Shown here: positions 1-11,631 of the stretch, in pieces | Numbering within the stretch: the first letter of the stretch is position 1 | How the letters are laid out: every line of letters begins with the position of its first letter | Assembly: GCF_017562075.2 (NCBI RefSeq) | Contig: NC_054082.1 | Span: 52,586,181-52,650,180, forward strand | Direction: 5' to 3' | DNA: 64,000 nucleotides | From: Anopheles merus | Lineage: Eukaryota; Arthropoda; Insecta; Diptera; Culicidae | Notes under the pieces: generated by a model | What the model saw: the letters and a program-made list of their open reading frames with translations, nothing else | Told to the model about the DNA's origin: nothing | Database searches by the model: none | Made by a program: the position numbers and the translations under genes

Positions 1-480
1 TCGGGCAGAGCAGTCGTATATTGGACGCTCCAGGACAGGAGCGCAAACACGGCGAGAGGGACCGGCGGTTTGTCGTTTCGCCATTTCGATTTGGCACAAT
101 TTCCATTTCTTATCAGACATCCAGAAGGTTCACTTCCACCAAAACGTGGATTGCACAAGCAACGACGCTTGAACACGAACGGATCGATTCTTTTAACCTA
201 ATTTTGCACAATCATACTAGTAAGTGGCAGTTGAATATCTGGCCAGTGGCCGTTCGCATTCGTTTGCCATTCCCGGGCGCCTGTTTGTGTCCGTGTCAGA
301 GCGCTCTCGGTCTCCCGGTCAGTCGATCGAGAATTTTTACTAGCATCCATACTTATTTCATATTTTATGTTATGCTTCTCACAACGACATTTCTGGCATT
401 CAGGCGTTTGCTCCTGTGTCGAGCGATTGCATTAGAGCGTAGAGAAAATAGAAATAAAATAAATGGGATATAAAGATTTT
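1..480 (+). other. possible 3' end of an upstream plus-strand transcript
   Basis: Base composition changes sharply near 450. The first ~450 bp are GC-balanced and lack stops in one plus frame (21-473), while the DNA beyond is AT-rich. Two overlapping AATAAA signals lie at 453-458 and 458-463, exactly at this boundary. This looks like the end of a transcribed unit (3' UTR or last exon) whose body lies left of the window. The 150-codon open frame has no recognisable domain, and its composition is not convincingly protein-like, so I do not call it a gene. It could equally be chance. Confidence 0.25.
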
Positions 481-1313
481 TTGTGTACCAAATTCATATT
501 TCCCCAAGAAAGCAGATCAATTTAATTTCGAACCAAAAGTTTTCATGTTGGTAGCACTCATGTTGAACAAAAATGAATTTGATAGTAAAACCGATACCAA
601 AGAAAACATAATATTTTCTTTTTCATTCTGAATCTTATATGAGCTACACAATTATTATCTTTTTACCCCCCATGTTACTCAGTCATTTGTCTGCATAAAA
701 ATGTACAGTAGATTTGAGCATCGAGATAACTGATACTGATTTTTTTTTTGGAAAACATTTTGAACAATGTTTTTAAGAACTGCTTAGAAGGATACTTTGC
801 AGCAAATGTTATATTAGAATATTGAAAATTGATTTATTACCGATTGTATGCACGATGGTATTTCATAAGGATGATACGTTAGTATATTTGATAAAAAAGC
901 TGACAAATAAAATATGTGCATATTGATTTTGAAGAAAATTTTCTTGGATGTTTCTTGACTAAAGCTTTAAGTTGTATACATTAAATCATTACAAATGTAT
1001 GTATGCCGATTGATTGTCCGAAACTAGATGTCTTACGGACATGCAACAAGAAACAAACATAATCTGATACTAATTTAACATATTACCCATGGCTAAGTAA
1101 TATGTAAAATTAGTATGTCAATAATCTAATAAAATGTAATAAAATGCTCAAAGAATATCAGTGTTTTACCGTCGAAATTTAATCAAGTAATTTTAATCTA
1201 TTGTAGATTCGTAACATACGGTGGTCTATTTAATTTAATAAAAAACAAATATTCAAGCTTTGTATCATTAAACTCACTCATCAGCACATATTAAATATAG
1301 CTTTCGGTTTTTA
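481..1313. other. AT-rich non-coding stretch
   Basis: AT-rich sequence with short homopolymers and no open frame of interest. I see no gene, RNA or repeat structure in it apart from simple A/T runs. Confidence 0.5.
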
Positions 1314-1513
1314 ACCGGCCATCAATGTATGGTGGTACAGTCAACTCGTACGACTTAACAACATGCCCGTCGCCCCGAATAGACCGTGTCCTCATCTGTA
1401 GAACTCACTATCTCTCTATGTGTAATCAGTAAGTCACTGAAAGCCAACCCCACTTAGTGGTACAGGCAGGCCTTGGCCAACAACGGTTGTTGTACTAAAG
1501 AAGAAAAGGAGAA
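1314..1513 (+). mobile_element. degenerate tRNA-derived SINE copy (SINE200-like)
   Basis: This is an old, diverged copy of the SINE seen at 20424, 21432 and 22003. It keeps an A-box-like start (TGGTACAGTCA at 1333-1343), the run 'cgacttaacaacatgcccgt', the tail 'aagccaaccccac' and a purine-rich 3' end of the AAGAAGAAAAGG type. The B box has decayed into a C-rich stretch near 1366-1380. I found no clear target site duplication. The family assignment rests on similarity to the better copies within this window. Confidence 0.6.
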
Positions 1514-1765
1514 GGACAATTGTCCATATTGAATTGATTTAATACACTCCTGTCATCTTATGTGACGTTTATTTTGCAAATTTTAGTTTAATTTATGTTT
1601 ATTTTCAAAATAAACTAATTCGAAGATAAACTATTATGAATAATTGCAGTTCAGATGCTTCAATTACTGCACATATAAAAATTAGCTGATTTTTTCTCCC
1701 AAAAACAAACAAACAGCAATCAAGTGATGGAGGTTTTTTCGTAGATTTATCACTAGGTTTACAGA

Positions 1766-2579
1766 ACCCGTCAATTTGACGGATTTTAAAGTTTGAATTA
1801 ACATACAAAAAATGGCTTTTGTTTAATTTTCAATTTTTACTTTGCATAAATTTATCATAACATTCGATGAGTTTGTAGCATAGGTGTTATTTTCTTAAGT
1901 TTCATAGATTTTCAGGTAAGTGATGGGAAAATTTTAAGCTTTTCTCGAAATCGATTCCGGCTAGCTCCGTAGTTTTCTGGAATCGATTCCGGATAGTAGG
2001 TCCGGAATCAGTTTCCGAAATCGAATCCGAAATTGGCTCCAGGATCGGAATTGGCTCGAATTAGAATTGGCTCCTAAATTAGAATCGGTTTCTAAATGGA
2101 GTCAGTCTAGGCATTGCCTTAAAAATAGGCGTTTGGGTCCAATCATACTGCGTATTGATAACCGCAAAAATCAAAATTTACTTGTAAAAGATGTATTCTT
2201 ATGGAGATTCCCGGACTGATTTCGCTCTGGAGTCTACTCTGGAATTAGCTCCGGAATCAACTCCGGAATCAACTCCGGAATCTACTCCGGAATCAGCTCC
2301 GGAGTCAACTCTGGAATCGGCTCCGGAATCGGCTCCGGAATCGGCTCCGGAATCGGCTCCGGAGTCGGCTCCGGAATCGGCTCCGGAATCGACTACGGAA
2401 TCGGAATCGATTTCAGCATCGGAATCGGCTCCGGAAATGATTCCGAACATGGAATCGGAATCGGCTCCGCAAATAATTCCAAACACGGAATCGGAATCGG
2501 TTAGGTCCGATTCCGTGCTCCCACCACTATTTCAGATACATACATACCTATATCTACGGGACCCGTCAAATTGACGGAT
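1766..2579. repeat. segment bracketed by two near-identical 19-bp palindromic sites
   Basis: ACCCGTCAATTTGACGGAT lies at 1766-1784 and ACCCGTCAAATTGACGGAT at 2561-2579. They differ only at the central base, and each core CCGTCAAWTTGACGG is a perfect palindrome, so the pair can be read as direct or inverted. They bracket the 12-bp repeat block. They may be the ends of a small transposable unit or a duplicated protein-binding site. No target duplication is evident. Confidence 0.4.
1946..2512. repeat. satellite-like block of degenerate 12-bp units (GGCTCCGGAATC)
   Basis: From about 2214 the sequence is a tandem array of the 12-mer GGCTCCGGAATC and close variants (CAACTCCGGAAT, TCTACTCCGGAA and similar). 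From 1946 to 2120 there are more diverged relatives such as GATTCCGG and AATTGGCTCC. Because 12 is a multiple of 3, long stop-free frames arise on both strands: an ESAPES-type repeat on plus and a DSGADSGA-type repeat on minus. These are by-products of the array and not genes. The unit contains the palindrome TCCGGA. Confidence 0.75.
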
Positions 2580-3138
2580 GGGTTGATTACATTTAGTTTA
2601 TTCAGTTGAGTTGTAACATTTTGCGATAAAAGTAAATGTAGGAAAAAAAGAGAACTATAAATCTCTTATTACCATTAAAAATCTTGATAAATGATTTAAA
2701 TAAAGTTGCCTCAATCGGCATTGCTGATCAACTCATTCCTCGTGTTTTTCGAAACACCCGCAAACATCGGTCAAACATCGGTTCATGTGCTCGGTGAAAT
2801 AGTAACGCCTATTACAATAAATTAGCATTTTGCAGAAAAATTTTTATGCAAACCAAAACATGTTAAACAATTTATAACTTTAATAAAATAGGGGTTTTCA
2901 TGATTTTCAATCAGGTCAAAACCACAAGCCAAATTTTAGGTTATCCCGCTTTGTAATTTAATTTATTTTATATTTAATGCTTTAAAAAGTATATCTACAA
3001 GCTAAATGCTGATCTTTTTCGTTGTGAATACATCCCTTTAATTTCTTGGATGATATTCAATTCATCATTGCTATATGTATATGAAACTATAAAGAATAAC
3101 AAACAAACGTGTAATACGCTGCCATGTTTGTATGTTTG

Positions 3139-3369
3139 CTAGTGTTCTCCAATAAAGATAAAGTATCTTTGCAAGTATAAAGTACTTTTGGCTAGAATCT
3201 GCATCGTTGCACACGTACAAATCACCATTTGCGATGATTTTCCCATGCCCGTTGAGCAATAGACGTTAGGAAAAGTTTGTCCATTTAGTGCACACTGCAA
3301 CGGGGCAACGCTCTGACTCCGGTGCAAGCATAACAAAGCGGTAACAAAATAGACGAAGGATAATTGCAT
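3139..3369 (-). CDS. candidate small secreted protein (unrecognised)
   Basis: A 76-codon ORF with a true ATG at 3369. The first ~20 residues look like a signal peptide (MQLSFVYFVTALLCL followed by a small-residue region). Next come QCALNGQTFPNVYC and a CTC motif, so several cysteines fall in the predicted mature part. A weak TATA-like CATAAAA lies on the minus strand about 55-60 bp upstream of the ATG. A second minus frame overlaps it (3071-3259, containing NGDLYVCNDADSS) and could be a continuation after a frameshift or splice. I do not recognise the family. It is isolated in non-coding DNA, so a chance ORF remains quite possible. Confidence 0.3.
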   Translation of the reverse strand: MQLSFVYFVTALLCLHRSQSVAPLQCALNGQTFPNVYCSTGMGKSSQMVICTCATMQILAKSTLYLQRYFIFIGEH

Positions 3370-6300
3370 TTTCGCTCCACGCGTGTACGTCTACTAGTGT
3401 GCGCGTGTTTCGATTGCTTCGGTTTTATGGGCCTGAACTGTTCTGAACCGGTTGTTTGTCCGCCCGGCGGGCACGTTTCACATTGACGAATGATCGGGTA
3501 ATGATGAGTGATGAATGATTTACGACAATTGGGCAGCGATTATGATGACCCGCAACGTGGAATGCCCCCTTTATGATGGCTAAGAGGATGGCAATGAGGC
3601 AAGGAAATTAATCGAATATTTGTGATGACCATGGCAGACATAAGCTGGATTACGTCAAATCAAATGGTTTTCCATGCTTGTGGGTGAGTGGGTCGGAGCG
3701 CTTCAACAAGCTGTTGTGTTAGCGGACTGATGCAGATGAACATGATTTTGTGTGTGCTTTACTATTTGCTCTCATTCTGTCAAATGGAATTATCTGCTTA
3801 GATATCTACTGGAGCTGCTGTCGTTCATGACCGCTTGTTATACACAGTATTGTCGAGTCATGCTTCGTTCATAAATAATATCACAAAAACATGTCTCCTA
3901 TAACGCAACATCATTATTTGTACATCATTCTGTTAAGAAAAATAGAAAAGATAGGTTTTACTAGAAATCCAGTAAAACAACAGGGGGAGTAAGTAAGTAA
4001 AACTTAAATTTCTAAAAATTCCTTTTGGAGAAGTAATTGTTAAAATACACATAAATGAATATATACATACATAAATAATACATTATTGATCACTATTGTT
4101 ACTCATGTTTACATATTTGGTCTGTTGTCCAATTAATCTTTCCATTTCGCTAATGAAATGCGATTCCTTACATTGCCATTAATATGTCACTGTTGGCCTT
4201 TGAAATTATGTTCTCAGCCACACGATAAACACACATTCCAACCAGTCGGTGAAGGTTTCGATGGTATTTTACCTTCAATTGCCTTTCAGTAGCTTGACTT
4301 TCTCTATCGAGCGTTTGCTTGGAATATCCAATACACACACAAACCAGCTAAGCTTCGACTAACGACCTTCCTTCCCTTCTGGCCGCAAGTAAACAACACT
4401 AAAGCCAGGCCAGCTTAAACTATGCTAAACTATTCCGTTTGTTTGGTAAGCAAATAGTGGCACCACGCCGTCGTGAAATCCGGGGTAATGAGGAAAGTTG
4501 GACAATATCAGGATGAATAGATTTCCGAACCGATATCCATAAACCTTCACACCCCATTCGGGTAAAGTTCAACTCCGTTGGTGGTGTGGTGGTTTGAAAA
4601 GTTCGCCAATCATCGGATCGGCTCAAACAAGCAAAGAAATGTGCCAGAAACTTCTAAAGAACTGTCCCGCGTGCGAGTGTATGTTTGTGTGTATGGGGAG
4701 AAGAAGTTATTTGGACTTGGTTTGCACTGGCGTTTCATTTCTTTGCTTGAGAGGACAATAAATTATTTTCTTACTCACATTCGATCAATAATTCCGCTGG
4801 CAAAATTACACCACACAAAGGCGAGGGACACTTGAACGGACGAGAACCGACACAATGGAGCATTGTGTCTACGTACCTGAACGGGAACAACAGTTTCATC
4901 TTGGAGTGCTGGGCATACCCGTCCCATCACGGCACACATTCATCACACATACGCACCCATCTGCACCCACACATTCATAAAGCATCGAAAGTAAAGACAT
5001 AAGAGGGTGTGCTCTGCTACGTGGGTTTCTTCTGTTGCTGAATCTGCTGGATGGCGCTTCCAGGGTGGAAAAGTTTCTCCCCCGCTCGGTTCGGTTGTCA
5101 ACAACTTTCGAGAGCAAGGCCTCTCCGACGCAAGGGTCGGATATCCGATAATACAAAATGACTTCGAATGACTTGGCGTGTTGTACAACGGGGAGGCGTT
5201 CGAGCGGAGATGCTAGGAAGGTGGGCAAAGAACATTGTTAAACATGTCGAGTTGCACATCACATTTACATGCTAACGGGGTTTTCTCGAATAGCAAAGAG
5301 ACATGCTTGGAATCGCAATTAAAACTTATGCCATCACACGCACAGAGTTTTGCTTGTTCTTTTTTTATTTCTACTACAAAAACACAGAGTGTGTGCGTGA
5401 CCTTTTGTGTGCCTGTGTGCTTTTCTCTCCCGCACACTGTGTCACAATTTGTTTGTGTCCACTATAATTAAAGGGCTTTCAGGAGTGCTAAGTGCTATAA
5501 GTGGATAATCTACGAAACAATCTTATTATCCCCTATTCAATTACCAATTCAATCAGTGCTGGAACCGGACCGGGCAGAGCTGCTGGAACAACTTGCTGCT
5601 CTCCGCCGCAACCCAACGGCCCACTGGCCAAAGGAGTTGCCCACAACGCACCACCAATAAACTCCCATCGCACAAGCGGTTTGCTGCTAACAAAGCACTT
5701 TTCGTGGCTCTCGGGGCATGCACATGTTTCCATTTGGCAAAATTCCATGCCCTAAGGGCAGGGCCAGCCACTTCCGAGACTTACTCGTTACTTATTTAAT
5801 GTTGTGCAATCATAAATTACGTGCGTTCTGCTTCCGGTCGCCGGGGAAGACAATGACAACGGGACGAACCCCTCTTCATATGGTGTGCTGAAGGATCGCA
5901 TTTTTACTTATTTTTCTTTATGCTCTCATTTCGTTGCACTCTGTATCTTGTCGCTTGCTTCGCACAACAACCGTTGGCTCCAATCACGGTGCGACAGCCA
6001 GCGTCGTGTACAACCATTGCGGTACAGTGCGCACGTACGGTACGAGCGAACAGTAAACCACCAGGCTGCTCCATTGCCCGGTGTGCCAACAAAAGCTTTA
6101 ACGTAAAATCCTTCCATTTCATCCAGCACACGTGTTTACCACTTCACTTCACTCCCCAAGAGCGAACAACGGGGCCAGCCAGCAGCTTGAACCACCACCA
6201 CCCATTTGCCGATCGATCGAGCCGGTCGAAGGTGTAAATTACTTAAAAGCAGGCACACAAAAGAAAACCTGCCAGCCGTTAATAAAACAGTGGCAGTGTG

Positions 6301-8272
6301 TTTGGGCTAAAGGTGGGGAACGGCCTGCCGCAGGACAACCTGAAGGAGATGGGCAGCAAAGAAAAAAATCAAGCAAAAAAGTCGCCACACTCTGTCGACA
6401 GCTGTTCATAAGGAGCCTAAACCTCAGCCTCGGTGTGGTTAAATGAAATGAGAAAAATAAAGAACGATCAAGTGTAGTCCCATTATCAAGACAGCTTTTT
6501 TCCGTACGACGAAACCTAGGGTCCTAGAAATCAAGCAGAGTTTTTCTAAGTTTTTTGTTGGTTTTTTTTTTTGGTTGGTTGAGCAATGTCCTATTAATAA
6601 GGCAATGGGTCCGCAAAGTGCCAATTAAAACGATAAATAGGGGGAAACAGTATTGTTACACTGCACATAATTACCGGCAGAAAATATTTGATGGTGAAAC
6701 TTGTTTTTGCAATACGATCGTAACTGGCGGGCCCCAATCGTTTATTTACATTTTTAATTTATTGCACCTTGACAGAGGAACTTTATTAATGATTTTAGAA
6801 GAAAAAACGGTACGAAAAAATGTGTTCACAAAAAATGTAACATATTGTGGGAGAAAACACTATGGTTTAGAAAGTCTACTAACGCGAGAGAGCGGCGGAT
6901 AAAGACGATTACGAAACGGAACGGAATCCCAACAAGTCTGTTTTGTAACATTAACTAAAACTACTGTCGCAAAAAGCTCCAACGGCCGTTCCAGGCCGTG
7001 GCAAACCTCTTTTTTCCGTGCAATAAATCTACATTGTACCGCTCAATTAGACATTCTACTCCCTCGCTTTCGCTTCTTCCCTTGCTACTTTGTTTTTTTT
7101 TTGTTTTTGCCCAACATTAGTTTCCGCTTTAGCAAATATTATAATAGCGTCGTGCCTTCTGCTTGCTGCGTACCATACCACCAACTACCTCCCATTCCCC
7201 ATTCCGCAATGAGTGAGCACATTGCTTTCGAATTTTTCTACGGTCCATTAAGCGTGCCAGATGGAACCAATTTCCAATTGGACTAACGAAAAAAAAATCA
7301 CCGCCTCCTCCGTTTCGTTTAAGATTCATGTCTTCGGAAAAAGCTTCGGGAAAAGATAATTGAAGCAACGTGGTACTACGAGACGACTTCCGGTGCTGAA
7401 TTTTATCGTCCGGAGCTTGCGGGGTGAGCAATCTATAAATTGTAATTTTAGCTGCAAAGTTTGGGGGAGTGTGTGCCGAGGGTAACAAGGGTAAGAGAGT
7501 AGATAAACTTTTATTCATTTATATTTTATGTGAAGTTTGGGTACCGAAATCCAATTCAAGGAATATAATAAAAGGAAAATATAAAATTTCACAAACTAAG
7601 AAAAACAGAAAAAGCTTCTTTTTTGTTCAACCACTTCCCTGGAAACGTCGAGGAAGTGTTATTTATCTGTCTCCTTTACACAAACGGCTTCTCAGCATAA
7701 ATAATTCCTAAACGGTGGCCCTTCCATCTCATTTCAACGCTTCAGCGAGAGAGCTGCACACACTTGTGGTGGTGGTGGAAAACAAATCACACACGAACCG
7801 ATTACGTAACTGTTGGCCAGAGCTTCACTTTGCGCGCCATAGCGAAATCTGAACCGCAGCTGAATCGACAATCGTCAACCCTCCTATCAACAGCCCTATG
7901 AGAAAGTGATAAAAGCTTTCGCGAAAAAGGATAAATTAAGTTTTTTTTTCTTTTCTCCCCTTCTTTCCTACACACGCTTCTATTACAACCGCTAACGCTG
8001 CTTTTTTGCTCCATTTTTTTCTCGCCATAAATATCCAATATAAAACCTCCTAAGCTAATGTGGTGAAGCGGAACGGATTGATTCCGTTTGATTGACACTG
8101 ACATTAATGAGCGTCGCGTGTGTCACATCCCGTTTTGCGTCCACGGGGACGGCGGCCGCGACGACGACGACGACGTGTGCGTGAAAGAGGCAAACCCTCC
8201 AGTGGCGGCTGGTGAGCACTCTATTATGTAGCCAAACGGCCCTTTGCCGTGGGTTGAGCGAGGTACACTTAC
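3370..8272. other. non-coding DNA, probably intron of the minus-strand gene starting at 8431
   Basis: Many short overlapping open frames on both strands but none with domain-like sequence or coding-type splice structure. If the exon at 8273-8431 is real, this whole stretch is its first coding intron, with the remaining exons left of the window. It contains microsatellite-like CA/GT runs (near 4670-4690, 5380-5460) and homopolymers. Confidence 0.4.
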
Positions 8273-8431
8273 CTTTCGTTCGCTACTACAAAGCTCGATC
8301 CCTTGCTCCAGCACCTGCACCTCGATGTCGTCCGTTCGCAGTGCCTGGAGGGGATGGTTGGCGTGCGGTGGCTGTAGATGGAGTGCTCGTCCAGCAACGG
8401 TGCCGCGGGTAGTCATTGGTTCGCCGGTCAT
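8273..8431 (-). CDS. first coding exon of an unidentified minus-strand gene (partial)
   Basis: Reading on the minus strand, an ATG at 8431 opens 53 codons that end exactly in phase 0 at a strong donor (AAG then GTAAGT, 8273/8272). The peptide starts MTGEPMTTRGTVAGRALHLQ and ends IEVQVLEQGIELCSSERK. Its composition and the consensus donor look genuinely coding, unlike the surrounding sequence. A second in-frame ATG lies at 8416. The 5' side (8432-9000) is GC-richer with CTG/GAC triplet runs, as expected of a 5' UTR and promoter zone. No downstream partner exon is visible down to position 1, so the rest of the gene is probably outside the window. I do not recognise the protein. Confidence 0.45.
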
Positions 8432-11400
8432 GTGCACAATCCACGGCGGAGAGAACAAGGGAAGGCGGGCGGATACCACGCGCTTTCGAACGGAAAGGCG
8501 GCAGAGAGGCAACGGAAGCTTCTAATAATAAAAATACGCGCACACACGCACACAATACACACAAACACAGCAGCAGGTCACAGACGACCTCCAAACAGCA
8601 CGTTCGCCTTACCGCGAAAGACGCGAACGCTCTTCTTCACTCCAACGGAGGACACACCACACTGGCAGCGTTGTCCAGCAGCGTAAAGCGCGCCAGCCAG
8701 CCTATCCACTGGATGTACATTCACACAGTGGCACTACGCGTGGTAGTGGATCGACCAGTCGTAACCGTACAACCATCGCTACTGTCCGCGTTACTACTAC
8801 TGCTGCTTCTGCTGCTGCTGTTACAGACCATCGGAGAGCGTCCAACACGCGCTGCCACCGACGACGACGACGACGACGACGAAAACGACGAACAAGGATA
8901 CCACCGATGTGACGTCACCAAAGCCGTGAGTCGAATGCGACGTTAGCGACGTTCCAGCGAAGCACGTGGGTCGTAAACAAAAGCACATGGCACCCGAAGG
9001 TGACACACTACGATAGGGGCGCGCACGTGCAGGAACAAGGGAGCTAACCCTCTTACCAGTAGCAACGCGCCGTACACAACAACTTTCCACCACTCATCCG
9101 CGGTATGGTTGGCACTCACTGGTATGGTAACGCACTCACCGCTCGACCGATTTTCTCACACACTCACACAAATAACAAAATCCGAAGCATGCTTCGATCC
9201 TGAGAAGCTTTTCGTGCTTCGTTTTATTGTTGTTGTTGTTGCTATTTATCCACCCACTCGATGGAAACTTTTACGACCAAAACATACGCGTCCACTAATG
9301 CATGTGTGAGTGTGTGTATGTGTGTGAGCAGTATTTCGTTCAATCACTTCTATTTGTTTTCCACACGCGCGCGGTGCTGTTTTCGTGCGATTCTATTTTC
9401 GGGGATGCAAAATTGTTACTGCTTTGGGAATATCAATTTGCCTTTCGGGTGTACGATGGGATGGGGTGAAAACAACTGTCAGGTTATCGATGGGGACCAG
9501 TTTCCCCCGTTAGTGGCGTTCGCGAAGTGTATGCATGAGCTGAATGTTTTATGCTTTATATCGCGGCCGCCTAGCTATAAAACACAGTGAGCATGTAAAT
9601 TTATGTTCCCGTACTGGAATTCAGTAGTTTTTTTTATGTGCTATTTTGAGTCATTTATTTACAACTTCAGTTTATTAAATTTTTTTTTACAACAGCCACC
9701 ATGCGTCTCCATCGATATTTAAAAAAACAACAAAACACATTAACATTCCTGTTCGTGTTCGCTTCAATTTAACCACCCATCATGTTTCGGTGCTCCATTG
9801 AACGTAATTCAAGCGGCTATTCAATCGAACCGATTTCAACTTTCACCACAGCTCGACAATATTTCTCCACGCGAAGTGATGGCGAACAGATTTACACGCG
9901 TTGTGCCAAAACTGTTCGCCCGCGTCTATCGGGCCATCTGGTTTATTTCACGCTCTCGTCATCGGGAAACACATCTCACTCGCAGCCCCACTCGCACACA
10001 GCTGCACGAGGTAAGAATTTCATGCGAAGCAAACAAGAACACTCTGAACCCTCACCGGGAAAACTAACATTTTCCAGCACTCGCACGCTTCCGCATGCCG
10101 TCCTATCATTCATCACAGGGATTACGAGCCAATGGTGAAGACGACGATGTGCGAAAACTTTACCCCATCAATATACCTATACACACACACCCACACACAC
10201 ACCCATACATACAAACAGTGAAACAACTGACCGGTTGTAAGCATGTTCAGTATGTTAGTAGTATTAGTAGTAGTAGTAGTAATATGGACAGTGCGAACCA
10301 CAAACAAAAAGGAACATTAAATGCTTTAAAATGTCAAAAAGCCCCCATCACGTCCTCAACAGACTAACAATCTTAAATTACACACAAACGCACACTCACA
10401 CACACTCACACACAGACACATGAACGCATTCGCCGACCACGCGAAGTTTCCATGTACTGGAAAACGCTCGAACAGAGGCACTCACTCATCAGCCCTATCG
10501 TTTACACCTTCTCACCTATCGCTCACCTACCGTATCGTGCCCCCCCCCCCCCCCTCGACAGTACCCCTGTCGATCTCGGGAAGGAAAATCGCGGGCTACA
10601 CGGTTGCATGGAAACTGTTTGACAGGTTATTATGTCATCATGGAGCAAATTTCACAGCATCAACTAATGTTTTTAAACTTCCATTTTTCGATGCTTACTG
10701 CGATTACGTTGAAAAAGTTGTTGATGGATCGCAAATTGAAGCACGAATTAAAGGGCAAATTTGCAGCACACGTAAAATATTACTTCCCACCGGAATGGAA
10801 AATTGCTTTCCTTTCCTTTTACCGTGTGTGCTGAGCTGTGTAGCTGAACAAACCAACTTGTTGTGCGTTGTTCTTTCCTGTCTTTTCGGCACAACAATTC
10901 GCTAAACAAATACACCGTGTACTTTATGTGCTTCTGGGATTTCCCCCAAAGGACAAAATGCTCAGACGACGGGAAACGACGAAAACAAGCGAAACACCGA
11001 AAAACTTTTTGCTCACCACCGCCACAAAGGTCCACAGCTGCTTTCTACGAAGCAACTCGCACCAGCCACTAGCTTAATTATAACTAAGCTGCAGCTCAAC
11101 ATCAACACGACCCTCGAGCACTTTTGCTTCTTCACAAATGCACTTCTACCCGCTAACCCTACCAGTCAATGGTGACCCTTGGCTGGGTGTTTCGTTCCTG
11201 CCAAACCGCTGTGCAGCAAAAACGGAACCAAAGCGGGCGCTCCGCAAACGGACGATCTGTGCACCACGCCACGACTACTGACGTGGATAACAAGTCGCTG
11301 CACAGTCGGACGCTAGGTAGGGTGGGAAAAATAACCCGGTGGCCAAACCGCCAGTACCGCCCGACGGACGAACTACTCGGTGTGGTTTAGTGCGTCGGCG

Positions 11401-11572
11401 CCGAAACACACGGACACATTCCAGCCATTGTGCTGGTATGGGTGGTGTATGTCTAAGCGGCCCGAACCACGTAGGGCCAAGGTGACAGCTGAGAAAGCTT
11501 TTCCAGCTGTGCATCGGCAAAGCTCGCTCGTCTCTAATTAGTTTAGAAAGAGAAGAAGAGTGTGCGTGTGTG

Positions 11573-11575
<3 letters not shown>
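8432..11575. other. non-coding, GC-richer stretch with triplet and CA repeats
   Basis: Probable 5' UTR/promoter of the minus-strand exon at 8273-8431 plus intergenic DNA. Visible elements are a CTG-type run at about 8798-8820, a GAC run at about 8860-8882, CA-rich tracts at 8540-8570, 10180-10205 and 10385-10420, and a poly(C) run at 10541-10554. Open frames here are low-complexity and do not resemble proteins. Confidence 0.4.

Positions 11576-11630
<55 letters not shown>
11576..11630. repeat. (GA)n microsatellite
   Basis: An uninterrupted GA dinucleotide tract of about 55 bp. It creates a serine/leucine run in a minus-strand open frame, which is an artefact. GA tracts of this length can bind GAGA-factor-type proteins in Diptera, but no role is shown here. 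Confidence 0.95.

Positions 11631-11631
<1 letters not shown>

Noticed and set aside
8416..8946. 176-codon plus frame with Leu and Asp runs
   Set aside because: Produced by CTG and GAC triplet repeats; overlaps the better minus-strand exon region and has no domain.
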